Below the pieces are notes generated by a model that made no database searches, had not been told where the DNA came from, and was given only the letters and a program-made list of their open reading frames with translations. From assembly GCA_019310245.1 (NCBI GenBank), contig JAFDER010000004.1, forward strand, positions 1 to 40,696: 40,696 nucleotides of DNA. The letters are read 5' to 3'. Within the stretch, counting starts at the first letter, position 1. Every line of letters begins with the position of its first letter. Origin of the DNA: Deltaproteobacteria bacterium. Its GTDB lineage: Bacteria; Myxococcota_A; Polyangia; DRWM01. Position numbers and translations under genes: made by a program. Positions 1-7,950 of this stretch are shown here, piece after piece.

Positions 1-1017
1 GGAGACGCAAAGGTCGACTCGTTCTTCGGCGCAGTGATCGCCCTGGACGCCTCGACCGGGATCGTCAGCTCCAAGGTGGAGGACGCGATCGCCGACCTGA
101 GGGTCACCCTGGGCCTGCCGGCGGACGCGAGCCTCGCTGACATCCGCGCCGCGATCGACGACGCGTTCTCGACCGGGGGGGTGACCTTCAACGCGTCGTA
201 CGAGCCCGCCGAGTGCCGTGCGGACGTGGACGTGGCCGTCCAGGCCGCGGCCGAGTGCGACGTCACGGTCGACCCGGGCGAGGTGGACATCCGGTGCGAG
301 GGACGCTGCGAGGGCACATGCCAGGGAGGCTGCACGGGCGAGTGCAGGCTGCCGAGCGTGGAGGCCTACTGCGAGGGGACCTGCCACGGCGAGTGCTCCA
401 TCGAATCCACGACCGAGTGCTACGGCACGTGCTACGGCACGTGCTCGGGTACCTGCTCCTACGAGGTGAGCGGGGAGTGCCAGGGATCGTGCTCCGGAAC
501 GTGCACCGGCCGGTGCGAGACGAGGATCGAGGGCTCCTGCACGGGCGAGTGCCACGGCGAGTGCGGGGTCATCGTGGACTCGGGCGAGTGCAACGCCCAG
601 TGCGAGGCCACCTGCGAGGGACACTGCGAGGGCTCGTGCGAGGGCACCGTCAGGCCGCCCAGCATGGACGCCGATTGCGAGGCGCAGTTCGAGGCTCGCG
701 TGGAGGCGAGCGTGGAGTGCGATCCGCCCCGGATCGACTTCGGCGTGGACACCTCGGGCATCGACAACATCCTCGAGATCTCGCACCACCTGGGACGCAT
801 CCTCGCGGCCACGGCCGAGGCGGACGCCATCCTCGCGGGCGTGGACGGCTTCTCGGCCAGCTTCACCCCGGCCATGCAGGCCATGATCAACGGCGAGCTG
901 CCGGCGAACAAGACGGCCTGCGCCCTGCTCCAGATGGACGAGGCCTTCGCGATCCTCGGCGAGGCGGCCGTGACGCTCAACGCCGTGGTCGTCATCGACG
1001 CCACGTTGATCCTCTAG
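1..1017 (+). CDS. Cys-rich CxGxC-repeat protein (5' partial)
   Basis: The frame is open to the first base of the window, so the protein starts upstream. The GTG at 34 in the ORF track is only the first in-window start. The central part of the visible protein is a dense cysteine-rich tract built from CxGxC and CxGxCxG units (for example CEGTCQGGCTGEC). The tract is interrupted by short linkers containing EC or DC pairs. It is followed by a Cys-poor, Ala-rich C-terminal segment of about 100 residues that looks helical. I recognise no enzyme motif. Regular spacing of Cys and Gly suggests a disulfide-bonded or metal-binding rod, and export is likely but unprovable because the N-terminus is missing. 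Stop TAG at 1015-1017. The next gene has its own promoter-like sequence. Function unknown. Confidence 0.75.
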   Translation, partial: GDAKVDSFFGAVIALDASTGIVSSKVEDAIADLRVTLGLPADASLADIRAAIDDAFSTGGVTFNASYEPAECRADVDVAVQAAAECDVTVDPGEVDIRCEGRCEGTCQGGCTGECRLPSVEAYCEGTCHGECSIESTTECYGTCYGTCSGTCSYEVSGECQGSCSGTCTGRCETRIEGSCTGECHGECGVIVDSGECNAQCEATCEGHCEGSCEGTVRPPSMDADCEAQFEARVEASVECDPPRIDFGVDTSGIDNILEISHHLGRILAATAEADAILAGVDGFSASFTPAMQAMINGELPANKTACALLQMDEAFAILGEAAVTLNAVVVIDATLIL

Positions 1018-1044
1018 GTTCCCCAACCCACACAGCGCATCTTC

Positions 1045-1073
1045 TTGCCCTCGTCCCGGGGTCAATGTACAGT
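1045..1073 (+). promoter_or_regulatory. putative promoter for the Cys-repeat lipoprotein
   Basis: TTGCCC (1045-1050), a 17-bp spacer and TACAGT (1068-1073), about 60 nt before the ATG at 1133. A 10-bp direct repeat TCCCGGGGTC occurs at 1054-1063, inside the spacer, and again at 1094-1103, just downstream of the predicted start of transcription. That is a plausible arrangement for a repressor pair. This is inspection only. Confidence 0.4.
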
Positions 1074-1132
1074 ATGACTGGAACTTGCAACATTCCCGGG
1101 GTCTTCGAGCACCTCGGGGGAGGGAAGAGAGC

Positions 1133-2911
1133 ATGCGCGTCGGTCGATGTGGTTCCCTGGCCGTCATCCTTGCCCTGACCGCCTGTGCGACGAGCCCGGG
1201 CGTTCCCGACGTGATCGTCCAGCACGACGTGACGGACACGGGGGATGCGGAGGCCGACGTCGGAGAGCCCGAGACGCCTCCCGGCTGCCCGGAGGGCGAG
1301 GAGATGTGCGGGGACGCGTGCGTGGACCTGTCGTCCGATCCCATGAACTGCGGCGGCTGCTCCATGGCGTGCACGCCCGAGGGCATCAACATGGTGGTCG
1401 ACTGCGTGGACGCGACGTGCGTCTCGTCCTGTGCGGACGGGTTCTGGGACATCGACGGCGAGACGGGCTGCGAGTACGCCTGCACCTTCACGTCGGGCAC
1501 CGAGGAGTGCAACGGCGTGGACGACAACTGCGACGGCAACGTGGAGGAGGGATTCCCCTGCTCGGTCGGGGCGGAGATCACGTGCACCACGCTCTGCGGC
1601 TCGCTCGGCACGGGGATCTGCGGCACCGACTGCGCGGTTCCCGGGCCCGACGACTGCACCATCCCCGAGGAGCTGTGCAACGGCCGGGACGACGACTGCG
1701 ACACGCTGATCGACGAGGGCTTCGCTCCCGGAGCCTGCGGCTCCTGCGTGCCGGACTGCACGGGCCGAGACTGCGGGCTCGATCCGGTCTGCTACGTCTC
1801 GTGCGGCGACTGCGACCCGCTCGCGGGGGAGGTGTGCAACTCGTCGGGCGTGTGCGTGTGCGTGCCCTCCTGCCTGGGCCGCGTCTGCGGGCCCGACCCC
1901 ATCTGCGGCGCGTCCTGCGGCACGTGCGGGTCGGGCGAGATCTGCGACGTCGGCGGCCGCTGCGTCCTGTCCTGCACTCCGGACTGCACGGGGCGCGCCT
2001 GCGGCAACGACGGGTGCGGGGGAAGCTGCGGCACCTGCTCGTCACCCACGCCCGACTGCGACATGTCGGGCCACTGCGTGTGCATTCCCAGCTGCTCGGG
2101 CAGGACCTGCGGCTCGGATGGATGCTCGGGTAGCTGCGGCACGTGTACATCGCCCTCGTTCTGCGACACGACCACCGGCCGGTGCGTGTGCACGCCGGAC
2201 TGCACGGGCCGCACGTGCGGCGACGACGGGTGCGGCGGGAGCTGCGGCACGTGCGGATCGGGCCTGATCTGCGACTCCACCTACCACTGCTCGAGCTGCC
2301 TCGAGACGCCCTGCGGCCTGGTGCCGAACTGCGGGTGCCTGTCCGGACAGAAGTGCAGCCTGGTGACCGGCCCCGCGCGCGCGTGCGTGACGGCCGGCAC
2401 GGGGCTCAAGGGCGCTTCGTGCACTCTCGACTCGGAATGTGCGGCCGGCCTCATCTGCGTGGAGCTGCCCTCGGACGAGGGCCGATCGGCCGGAGCCTGC
2501 TACCCGTTCTGCGACTCGGATATCGACTGCCCGGGCGACGCGTCCGTCTGCTGGGAGGCGTTCACGGGCACGACGGACTCGATCTGCTCCCTAGGCTGCA
2601 ACCTGGTGACCAGCACCGGGTGCCCGAGCGGCTCCAAGTGCATGCTCTACGAGCTCACGGGCACGGGGACCGATCTGACCGACTGCACGGCAGACTCGGG
2701 CGTGGGCGGCGCGGGCTCGTTCTGCACCCTGGAATCGCACTGCGGGCCGGGCCACTTCTGCAGCGGCACGCCCTACAACGAGTGCATCGCCTACTGCACA
2801 CTCACGCCCATGGACTCCTGCTTCCTGGGGTGCACCGAGTTCGTGGACGGCGGCACCGGCCTGCCGGTCACGATCTCGTTCGACGGCGCAACGTACGGAT
2901 ACTGCTTCTAG
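1133..2911 (+). CDS. Cys-rich lipoprotein with MopE-type motifs and GCGGSCGTC repeats
   Basis: Start chosen at ATG 1133, preceded by a GGAGGG-type ribosome site. It gives a clean lipoprotein signal with lipobox LTAC (Cys18), whereas the earlier ATG at 1085 adds 16 unlikely residues. After a short Asp-rich spacer the protein has a CGGCxxxC segment, then two MopE-type motifs, CNGVDDNCDG (about residue 125) and CNGRDDDCD (about 180). Five Cys-rich repeats follow (residues about 204-386), of the form C-x-PDCTGRxCGxDGCGGSCGTC. The C-terminus is also Cys-rich. The MopE-type motif is annotated in its family as copper or metal binding. The repeats are common in deltaproteobacterial surface proteins of unknown role. 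Likely outer-membrane anchored and surface exposed. Function not assigned. Confidence 0.85.
   Translation: MRVGRCGSLAVILALTACATSPGVPDVIVQHDVTDTGDAEADVGEPETPPGCPEGEEMCGDACVDLSSDPMNCGGCSMACTPEGINMVVDCVDATCVSSCADGFWDIDGETGCEYACTFTSGTEECNGVDDNCDGNVEEGFPCSVGAEITCTTLCGSLGTGICGTDCAVPGPDDCTIPEELCNGRDDDCDTLIDEGFAPGACGSCVPDCTGRDCGLDPVCYVSCGDCDPLAGEVCNSSGVCVCVPSCLGRVCGPDPICGASCGTCGSGEICDVGGRCVLSCTPDCTGRACGNDGCGGSCGTCSSPTPDCDMSGHCVCIPSCSGRTCGSDGCSGSCGTCTSPSFCDTTTGRCVCTPDCTGRTCGDDGCGGSCGTCGSGLICDSTYHCSSCLETPCGLVPNCGCLSGQKCSLVTGPARACVTAGTGLKGASCTLDSECAAGLICVELPSDEGRSAGACYPFCDSDIDCPGDASVCWEAFTGTTDSICSLGCNLVTSTGCPSGSKCMLYELTGTGTDLTDCTADSGVGGAGSFCTLESHCGPGHFCSGTPYNECIAYCTLTPMDSCFLGCTEFVDGGTGLPVTISFDGATYGYCF
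1744..2290 (+). repeat. five degenerate Cys-repeat units within the lipoprotein gene
   Basis: Coding tandem array. Units begin CVPDCTGRDC, CVPSCLGRVC, CTPDCTGRAC, CIPSCSGRTC and CTPDCTGRTC, and most end in GSCGTC plus a variable linker. At DNA level, blocks such as ggactgcacgggcc and gctgcggcac recur. Units 3 and 5 are the closest in sequence, which suggests duplication within the gene. Confidence 0.75.
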
Positions 2912-2934
2912 AGGGGGTCTTGCGAGGAGGGACC

Positions 2935-3669
2935 ATGAAGGACGTCAAGCTCATCACGCTCGCGGCGGCCGTGATGCTCGTCATCGGGGCATGCGGCGGA
3001 ACCGTCACCACGGGCACCGACGGAGGCACGGATGGCGCGGCAGACCCGCCTCCGGCGGACCTGGAGACGGACGGCGCGCCCGACGGGGACGGGGACCCCC
3101 TGGACGACGCCACGCCGGACGCGGAGGAGGACGCCGCCCCAGACCCCGTCTCCGACCCCGTCTCCGACCCGCCTCCGGACGGAGGCTGCGCGTTCGTTCA
3201 GATCCCGTTCGAGGCCGAGGACATGACGCTCGACAGCGGGTTCCAGACGGCCGAGAGCAGCCGGGAGTACATCGGCACGTTCATCGAGAACGTCGCGACC
3301 AGCGACGGGCAGGCGGCGATCGACATCGAGATCCCATGCGAGGACACTTACGTGCTCTGGGGCCTCGTGTGGTGGGAGAGCGGGAGCGAGGACTCGTTCT
3401 ACTGGTCGTGGGACGCGATCCCCAGCGACAGGCCGGTGTGGGACGTCATGCAGCAGTGCGGCACGAGCATCGCGCGCGACTGGTACTGGGACCAGGTCAC
3501 CTACCGGACGGACACGGGATTCTGCGACACGCCCGAGGAGGACCCCGCTCTCATGGACCTGACGGCAGGGACCCACACGTTCTACCTGACCGGCAGGGAG
3601 AGGCTCTCGGCGGTGGCCGAGTTCATCCTCACGAACGACCTGGGATACACGCCTCCCGACCCGGGCTAG
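2935..3669 (+). CDS. lipoprotein with CBM6/35-like carbohydrate-binding domain
   Basis: ATG 2935 follows a GAGGAGG ribosome site and lies 23 nt after the previous stop, so the two lipoprotein genes are probably co-transcribed. The signal ends in lipobox IGAC (Cys20) followed by GG. Residues about 25-85 are an Asp/Pro-rich low-complexity spacer with a repeated SDPV unit. The remaining 160 residues look like a jelly-roll carbohydrate-binding module. They open with FEAEDMTL and continue with GREYI-like, YVLWGLVWW and DSFYWSWD segments. They close with LTAGTHTFYLTGRERL and a final FILTND, the pattern seen in CBM6/CBM35/malectin-like domains. No catalytic domain is attached, so the role is probably glycan binding at the cell surface. 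Ligand unknown. Confidence 0.8.
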   Translation: MKDVKLITLAAAVMLVIGACGGTVTTGTDGGTDGAADPPPADLETDGAPDGDGDPLDDATPDAEEDAAPDPVSDPVSDPPPDGGCAFVQIPFEAEDMTLDSGFQTAESSREYIGTFIENVATSDGQAAIDIEIPCEDTYVLWGLVWWESGSEDSFYWSWDAIPSDRPVWDVMQQCGTSIARDWYWDQVTYRTDTGFCDTPEEDPALMDLTAGTHTFYLTGRERLSAVAEFILTNDLGYTPPDPG

Positions 3670-3721
3670 GCGCTTCTTGCCATGACATGGTAGATTCTGC
3701 CCCATCTTCGCGGAGGAAGGA

Positions 3722-4564
3722 ATGATCAAGAACATCCTCGTCGCACTCGACGGCTCGGAGTACTCGCAGTGCGCCACCACGCACGCGCTCGAGCTGGCCA
3801 AGGCCCACGGCGCCACCGTGACCGGCATGGGAATCGTTGACATGGAGGGCATCGAGCGCGACTCCATCTACGTCCCGCTCGGAGGCTCGTACTACAAGAA
3901 GCAGCTCGACGAGGTGCGCGAGGCCAAGGCCAGAGAGCACGTGGAGTCGCTCCTCGACGTATTCGAGTCCACCTGCGCGAAGGAAGGAGTCGACGTGGCC
4001 CGCCTCATGAAGGTGGGCACGCCCATCAAGAGGATCTACCTCGACAGCCTGTTCTCCGACATCATCATCCTGGGACTGCGGACCTACTTCATCTTCGGAT
4101 CCGGAAAGGAGGGAGGCTCGACCCTCCGCGACCTGGTGCGCGAGACGATCCGTCCCGTGCTCGCGGTCCCCAAGACCTACAGGCCGGTCAAGCAGATCCT
4201 GCTCGCCACCGACTTCTCGCCGGCCTGCTCGCGGCTGTCCTACTTCATGAGCCACGTGCCCATGTTCAAGGATGCCGAGATCAACGCCATCTCCCTCGTC
4301 AAGGACGACGACGACATCGTGCACGGCAAGGAGCTCGCCACCCAGGGACAGGAGTTCCTCAGGAGCCATGGCCTGAAAGTCGGCTCGTTCAAGGTCAAGA
4401 AGGGCGACCCGGACGACGGGATCCTCTCCTATGCCCTCGAGAGCGGGGCCGACCTGATCGCTCTGGGCATCCACTCGAAGCGCACGCTGCACGACCGCAT
4501 CTTCGGCTCCACGCTGGAGGTCCTGCTCGAGAAGTCGGGCGTGCCCCTTCTCATGTATCAGTAG
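3722..4564 (+). CDS. tandem universal stress protein (two UspA domains)
   Basis: 280 residues with a strong ribosome site (ggaggaagga) before ATG 3722. Two Usp folds are in series. The first begins MIKNILVALDGSEYSQ and the second begins near residue 158 with VKQILLATDFSPAC. The nucleotide-binding signature of the family, GxxGx9GS, is nearly intact in the second domain (GIHS-x9-GST, with Ser for the second Gly). In the first domain it is degenerate (GLRTYFIFGSGKEGGST). The second domain may therefore bind ATP while the first may not. Cytoplasmic. Such proteins act in stress tolerance, but the precise role cannot be read here. The 3' end overlaps the convergent DUF502 gene by 14 nt. Confidence 0.9.
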   Translation: MIKNILVALDGSEYSQCATTHALELAKAHGATVTGMGIVDMEGIERDSIYVPLGGSYYKKQLDEVREAKAREHVESLLDVFESTCAKEGVDVARLMKVGTPIKRIYLDSLFSDIIILGLRTYFIFGSGKEGGSTLRDLVRETIRPVLAVPKTYRPVKQILLATDFSPACSRLSYFMSHVPMFKDAEINAISLVKDDDDIVHGKELATQGQEFLRSHGLKVGSFKVKKGDPDDGILSYALESGADLIALGIHSKRTLHDRIFGSTLEVLLEKSGVPLLMYQ

Positions 4565-5261
4565 ACGGGCTCTCTTCCGGATGGACGGGAGGCTCGACGA
4601 CGCCCCCCGAGATGACGAGCTTGATGCCCTCCTCCACGCTCATGTCGAGCGGCACGAGCTCCTCCCGCGGGACGTAGATGAGGAACCCGGAGGTCGGATT
4701 GGGAGTGGTCGGAACGAAGATGCCCTGGACCTCCTTCTCCGTCCGCCTCTGGACCTCGCCCCTGCTCAGCGCGGTCACGAAGCCCAGCACCCACACGCCG
4801 GGCCTCGGGTACTCCACGAGCACGACGCTGCGGTACGCGCTCGAGCCCCTCATGAAGATCGTGTTCACCAGCTCCTTGACGGCGTCGTAGATGCCGCCGA
4901 TGAGGGGGATTCGCTTGAGCACCACCTCCCCGGATCGCAGGATGCGCTGACCGATGTACTGCCGCGCCAGCCAGCCGACGAAGAGGATGAAGAGGAGGAC
5001 GATGGGAAGGCCGATGGCGAACAGCAGGATGGTCTCCACGGCATCGTAGTAGGGCGAGGCCGCGAGATCCGCCCCGGCAACGAGCTTGAACAGCGCGTGA
5101 AAGGTGCCGTGGAGCGAGGAGCGCAGGTAGCCGGTGACGATGCGCAGGAGCAGGAACGTGATGAACAGGGGCAGGATCACGACGAGCCCCGTCACGAAGC
5201 TCGTGCGCAGCTTCGAGCCCAGGCTCCTCCTGCCCTTCTCCTTCGCGGGTCCGTCCGTCAT
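4551..5261 (-). CDS. DUF502 family membrane protein
   Basis: Start chosen at ATG 5261 (MTDGPAKEKG). The ORF track extends to a TTG at 5282, but neither start has a convincing ribosome site. The protein is about 236 residues. It has a basic N-terminus, a first membrane helix around residues 22-46 and a second around 75-100 (IGLPIVLLFILFVGWLA). The DUF502 core follows: RIPLIGGIYDAVKELVNTIF, then YRSVVLVEYPRPGVWVLGFVT, and the C-terminal segment VPTTPNPTSGFLIYVPREELV. The family is widespread in Gram-negative bacteria and of unknown function, probably in the inner membrane. The Cys-poor acidic tail reaches into the convergent universal stress gene (14-nt overlap). Confidence 0.88.
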   Translation of the reverse strand: MTDGPAKEKGRRSLGSKLRTSFVTGLVVILPLFITFLLLRIVTGYLRSSLHGTFHALFKLVAGADLAASPYYDAVETILLFAIGLPIVLLFILFVGWLARQYIGQRILRSGEVVLKRIPLIGGIYDAVKELVNTIFMRGSSAYRSVVLVEYPRPGVWVLGFVTALSRGEVQRRTEKEVQGIFVPTTPNPTSGFLIYVPREELVPLDMSVEEGIKLVISGGVVEPPVHPEESPSTDT

Positions 5262-5330
5262 GTGCCGTGCAAGGTTATCCAAGTTCCGGGATCAAGTCGA
5301 GCCGAGGCATACGCTGTCATATATTGTCTA

Positions 5331-5358
5331 TTGACGATGGGCGGGCTTTAAGTATTGT
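5331..5358 (+). promoter_or_regulatory. putative sigma-70-type promoter directly ahead of a hairpin
   Basis: TTGACG (5331-5336), a 16-bp spacer and TATTGT (5353-5358). The predicted transcription start is about 5365, exactly where the terminator-like stem begins. The region is locally AT-rich against a very GC-rich background. Confidence 0.4.
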
Positions 5359-5365
5359 AAAAGTC

Positions 5366-5406
5366 GGCCCGGCAGGTCCCCCCCCAACCTCGCCGGGCCA
5401 TTTTTT
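5366..5406 (+). terminator. terminator-like hairpin, possible attenuator or tiny RNA
   Basis: GGCCCGGC (5366-5373) pairs perfectly with GCCGGGCC (5392-5399). The stem can extend through AGGT/ACCT with one bulged C, and ATTTTTT follows. This fits a rho-independent terminator on the plus strand. No gene ends upstream on this strand, so the only visible transcript it could stop is one from the promoter just before it. On the minus strand the hairpin is followed by a weak CTTTTA run. Confidence 0.55.
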
Positions 5407-5580
5407 CTCCTCCGACACGTCCATTCTCGGCGTCGGGGAGCACGAGCAAGGTCCCACCCCTGAGACTACTCACAGTGTGTCCCGAAGAGCTGGCAGAGTC
5501 AAGCAGATCCCGGCAGACAAGGGCAGTATTCGGCCAGGACATCTTTCTATACCAGTCGAACTCGATGTGCATTCCGTGGC

Positions 5581-6099
5581 ATGTCCGGGGTGGATGTCAC
5601 GTTCTACAATCCCGTGGGCCGGACGCTCTCCTGCCTCAGGCACATGGGCGAGCCCAAGGAGGACTGGAAGTGGGACGGCGCACGCGAGGGGGTGGCCCAC
5701 CGCTGGCTGCCGTGCGGCTCGACGGTCTACATCAAGCAGGGCGACAGGATCGTCAAGTCGACGGTCGTCGATCGCGGGCCCTACATGGCCGTGGACGCAG
5801 ACGGCAAGTGGCAGCTCGCCTCGCCGCCGAGGCTCAAGAAGTGGTGGAAGAAGCACCACGCCGGCAAGGGAAAGAAGCTGACGGACGAGGAGATCGCGGT
5901 GCTCTCGCGCACCCTGCCGGAGGGGTGGCGCTGGCGATCCGTGGTCGACATCCTCTACTCGGTCAAGCCCAAGCTGGGAACCAAGGGAGGCCGCCAGCCT
6001 GGCCAGCTCCTGGTCGCCCGGGATCTCTGGGATGACGTCAAGGACATCAGGCCGGAGAACGACGTGGTGATCCTCCCCGGCCTCGACGCCAAGAAGTAG
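5581..6099 (+). CDS. double-psi beta-barrel (RlpA-like) domain protein
   Basis: 172 residues. The first 70 residues carry features of the RlpA/DPBB fold: FYNPVGRTLSC near the start, VAHRWLPCGSTVYI (compare TAAHxxLPxGT) and VVDRGPYM (compare VNDRGP). The rest is basic and lysine-rich (KKWWKKHHAGKGKK), then a segment ending in DVVILPGL. The frame is open back to a TGA at 5461, but ATG 5581 is the only good start. There is no signal peptide and no clear ribosome site, unusual for a family that normally acts in the periplasm. A wrong or missing N-terminus is possible. It may bind glycan, and lytic activity cannot be claimed. It ends 4 nt before the convergent neighbour. Confidence 0.65.
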   Translation: MSGVDVTFYNPVGRTLSCLRHMGEPKEDWKWDGAREGVAHRWLPCGSTVYIKQGDRIVKSTVVDRGPYMAVDADGKWQLASPPRLKKWWKKHHAGKGKKLTDEEIAVLSRTLPEGWRWRSVVDILYSVKPKLGTKGGRQPGQLLVARDLWDDVKDIRPENDVVILPGLDAKK

Positions 6100-6103
6100 C
6101 GCG

Positions 6104-7813
6104 TTAGCGCCTGCGCTCCTCGAGGAGCCCCAGCAACGTGTTCGTCGCGACCCACGTGGCGTGGAACAGGTCGTTGATCTCGTCGAAGGCGGTCGAACGT
6201 TCGCCGTTGTCGCCGTAGATCATCACGATGGTGCGACCCTTGAGCGAGATGGGCATGAGCATGCCGTTGGCAGGCAGAGACCGGCCAACGGCCCTGATGA
6301 CCTCGGCGATCTTTCCATCCTCGTCCACGGGGCCGAGATGCGGCTGTCCGACCTTGCGAACGGACTCGGGCAGCTGATCGTATCCCATGATCCGTGTCGG
6401 GAGCCTGTCCAGCGGCCAGGCCCAGCCGCGCGAGGAGACGCCGGCGAGCTCGAAGCTGCCCCTCCTGTAGCGCATCATGAGCACGAAATCGAAGAACTGC
6501 AGGGCGTAGCGGTGCACGACGTCGGTGATGCCGCCCGCGCCGTCGGAAGTCTCGATCTCGGCGAGCACGTCCGAGAGGCTCATGATCTCGGAGACCTCGA
6601 CGGAGTACCCCTGCACCGCACCGTCCGGGGCGCTGCCGAGCTCGTCGAGGACCGCCATTCCGTGCAGCGTCTTCGTCTCGACCTTCCGCCGGGGCTTGCG
6701 GCGCGCAGGCTCCTCGGCCCTGTCCACCTTGACGGGCTCGGAAGGCTGAGGGGTCACGTTCACGGTCCGCGTGACCTTGACGTCGGCCTGCTTCTTCGCG
6801 GGCCGGGCCGGCTCGGGCGCGGACCGTGACCTGGGAACGCGTGGGGGAGGCCTGTAGCCGTCCTCCAGGTACTCCTCGACGACCTCCTTGAGGATGGCGG
6901 CCGGGACGGACTCCGGCATGGCCCTCGCCGGAGTCTTCGGCCTGGGTGGGGGAGGCACGGAGCTCGGTCGGCTCGGCCGCGTCTCCTTCGACGCCTTCAG
7001 CGAGCCGTCGGTGAAGGTGACCTCCGCGCCCATGCCATCGGGCTGCCGCTTCACCTCCTCCTCGCCGGGCTCCTCGAGCCCGGCGGGCCGGACGTTCTGC
7101 ATGGAGGGGCGTCGCTTGCGCGCACCGATGCGGTTGACGATGATGTACTTGCCGACGATGGAGTCGCGCTCTCCCTCCGGCGGTTCCTCGTCGTCCTCGT
7201 CGTCCCAGTCGTCGTCCCAGTCGTCGTCGTCGTCCTCTTCCTCCTCCACCTCCTCGGTCCCACCGGAGGGAGCTCCGGCCGAGGCCTCGTCCATGAGGGC
7301 CTCGAGATCAGCGCACACGCTCTCGTCCAGGCCTTCCGGCTCGAGAGGTCCATCCCTGCGAACGAGCGCCGCGATCCGGGGATCGAGGTCCACGCCGTGG
7401 CGCAGCGCCAGCGTGAGCGCCACGGCCACGGGAGATGCGATGACGAAGGTGAGCTTGCCCGGAGCATCCCGCTCGAGGAGCCCGAGTGCCGTGCCTGCAG
7501 GAGGCTCCACGCAGGCCACGAGAAGCCCGCCCTCCTCGCGACCCACGGAAGCCAGGCCCAGATCCTCACACCGCGTCCGGGGAAGCGAGCGGACCACGTC
7601 CGGATCGGCGGACAGGCAGTCGGAGAGGCTGACGGTGGAGAGGTGGAAGAACCTGCCCGTCATCTCGACGAGCTGCTCCCCGGAGATGGCCTCGACCTCG
7701 AGCAGGCTCAGGCTGGTGCTGCCGCCGTTGATGGCCTGGTTGAGAAGAGCCTTCTGGAGCCGGGCGGGATTCACGGCGCCCTTCTGGGCAAGGTAGGATG
7801 TCAGGGAAGACAT
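6104..7813 (-). CDS. GspE N-terminal-domain protein with acidic linker and GAF-like C-terminus, no ATPase
   Basis: ATG 7813 is preceded by GAGGAG at good spacing. The much longer ORF in the track (to 9643) runs antisense through the next gene and is not real. The 569-residue protein starts with a GspE/PilB/MshE N-terminal-type module (residues about 1-150). That module begins with SYLAQKGAVNPARLQKAL, and its segment LLVACVEPPAG...TFVIASPVAVALTLAL matches the second half of such domains. A tract of almost pure Asp/Glu/Trp follows (about 186-215), then a Pro/Arg/Lys-rich disordered region. The C-terminal domain of about 200 residues is mixed alpha/beta and resembles GAF-type sensor folds. No Walker A or B motif is present, so it is not an ATPase. 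Perhaps a regulator or adaptor that binds a ligand through the N-domain. Inference only. Confidence 0.7.
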   Translation of the reverse strand: MSSLTSYLAQKGAVNPARLQKALLNQAINGGSTSLSLLEVEAISGEQLVEMTGRFFHLSTVSLSDCLSADPDVVRSLPRTRCEDLGLASVGREEGGLLVACVEPPAGTALGLLERDAPGKLTFVIASPVAVALTLALRHGVDLDPRIAALVRRDGPLEPEGLDESVCADLEALMDEASAGAPSGGTEEVEEEEDDDDDWDDDWDDEDDEEPPEGERDSIVGKYIIVNRIGARKRRPSMQNVRPAGLEEPGEEEVKRQPDGMGAEVTFTDGSLKASKETRPSRPSSVPPPPRPKTPARAMPESVPAAILKEVVEEYLEDGYRPPPRVPRSRSAPEPARPAKKQADVKVTRTVNVTPQPSEPVKVDRAEEPARRKPRRKVETKTLHGMAVLDELGSAPDGAVQGYSVEVSEIMSLSDVLAEIETSDGAGGITDVVHRYALQFFDFVLMMRYRRGSFELAGVSSRGWAWPLDRLPTRIMGYDQLPESVRKVGQPHLGPVDEDGKIAEVIRAVGRSLPANGMLMPISLKGRTIVMIYGDNGERSTAFDEINDLFHATWVATNTLLGLLEERRR

Positions 7814-7833
7814 CGAGAGCTCCTCACACGGCC

Positions 7834-7869
7834 AAAGTCCCTGAATGACTCGACATCCTGCGGGACTTT
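7834..7869. promoter_or_regulatory. 8-bp inverted repeat upstream of the GspE-N-domain gene
   Basis: AAAGTCCC (7834-7841) and GGGACTTT (7862-7869) are perfectly complementary across a 20-nt loop, 21 nt upstream of the minus-strand start at 7813. It could be an operator or a leader hairpin. The flanking TTTT on the plus strand is too short for a strong terminator. Confidence 0.3.
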
Positions 7870-7950
7870 TCATGGCCCCGGAGCATGTGCGCTCGATATC
7901 GTATGGGATCCGACAACAGCTGTAAAGATCCCACGCGGGCCACTGAAGCC

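Larger units (their letters stand above)
5262..5580. other. 319-nt intergenic region with promoter and hairpin, otherwise empty
   Basis: Between the DUF502 gene (leftward) and the DPBB-like gene (rightward). It contains a sigma-70-like promoter at 5331-5358 and a strong GC hairpin with a T run at 5366-5406 (listed separately). Nothing recognisable was found in 5407-5580, apart from a weak TATACC box near 5550. Overlapping ORFs in the track here look like chance open frames. Confidence 0.5.
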
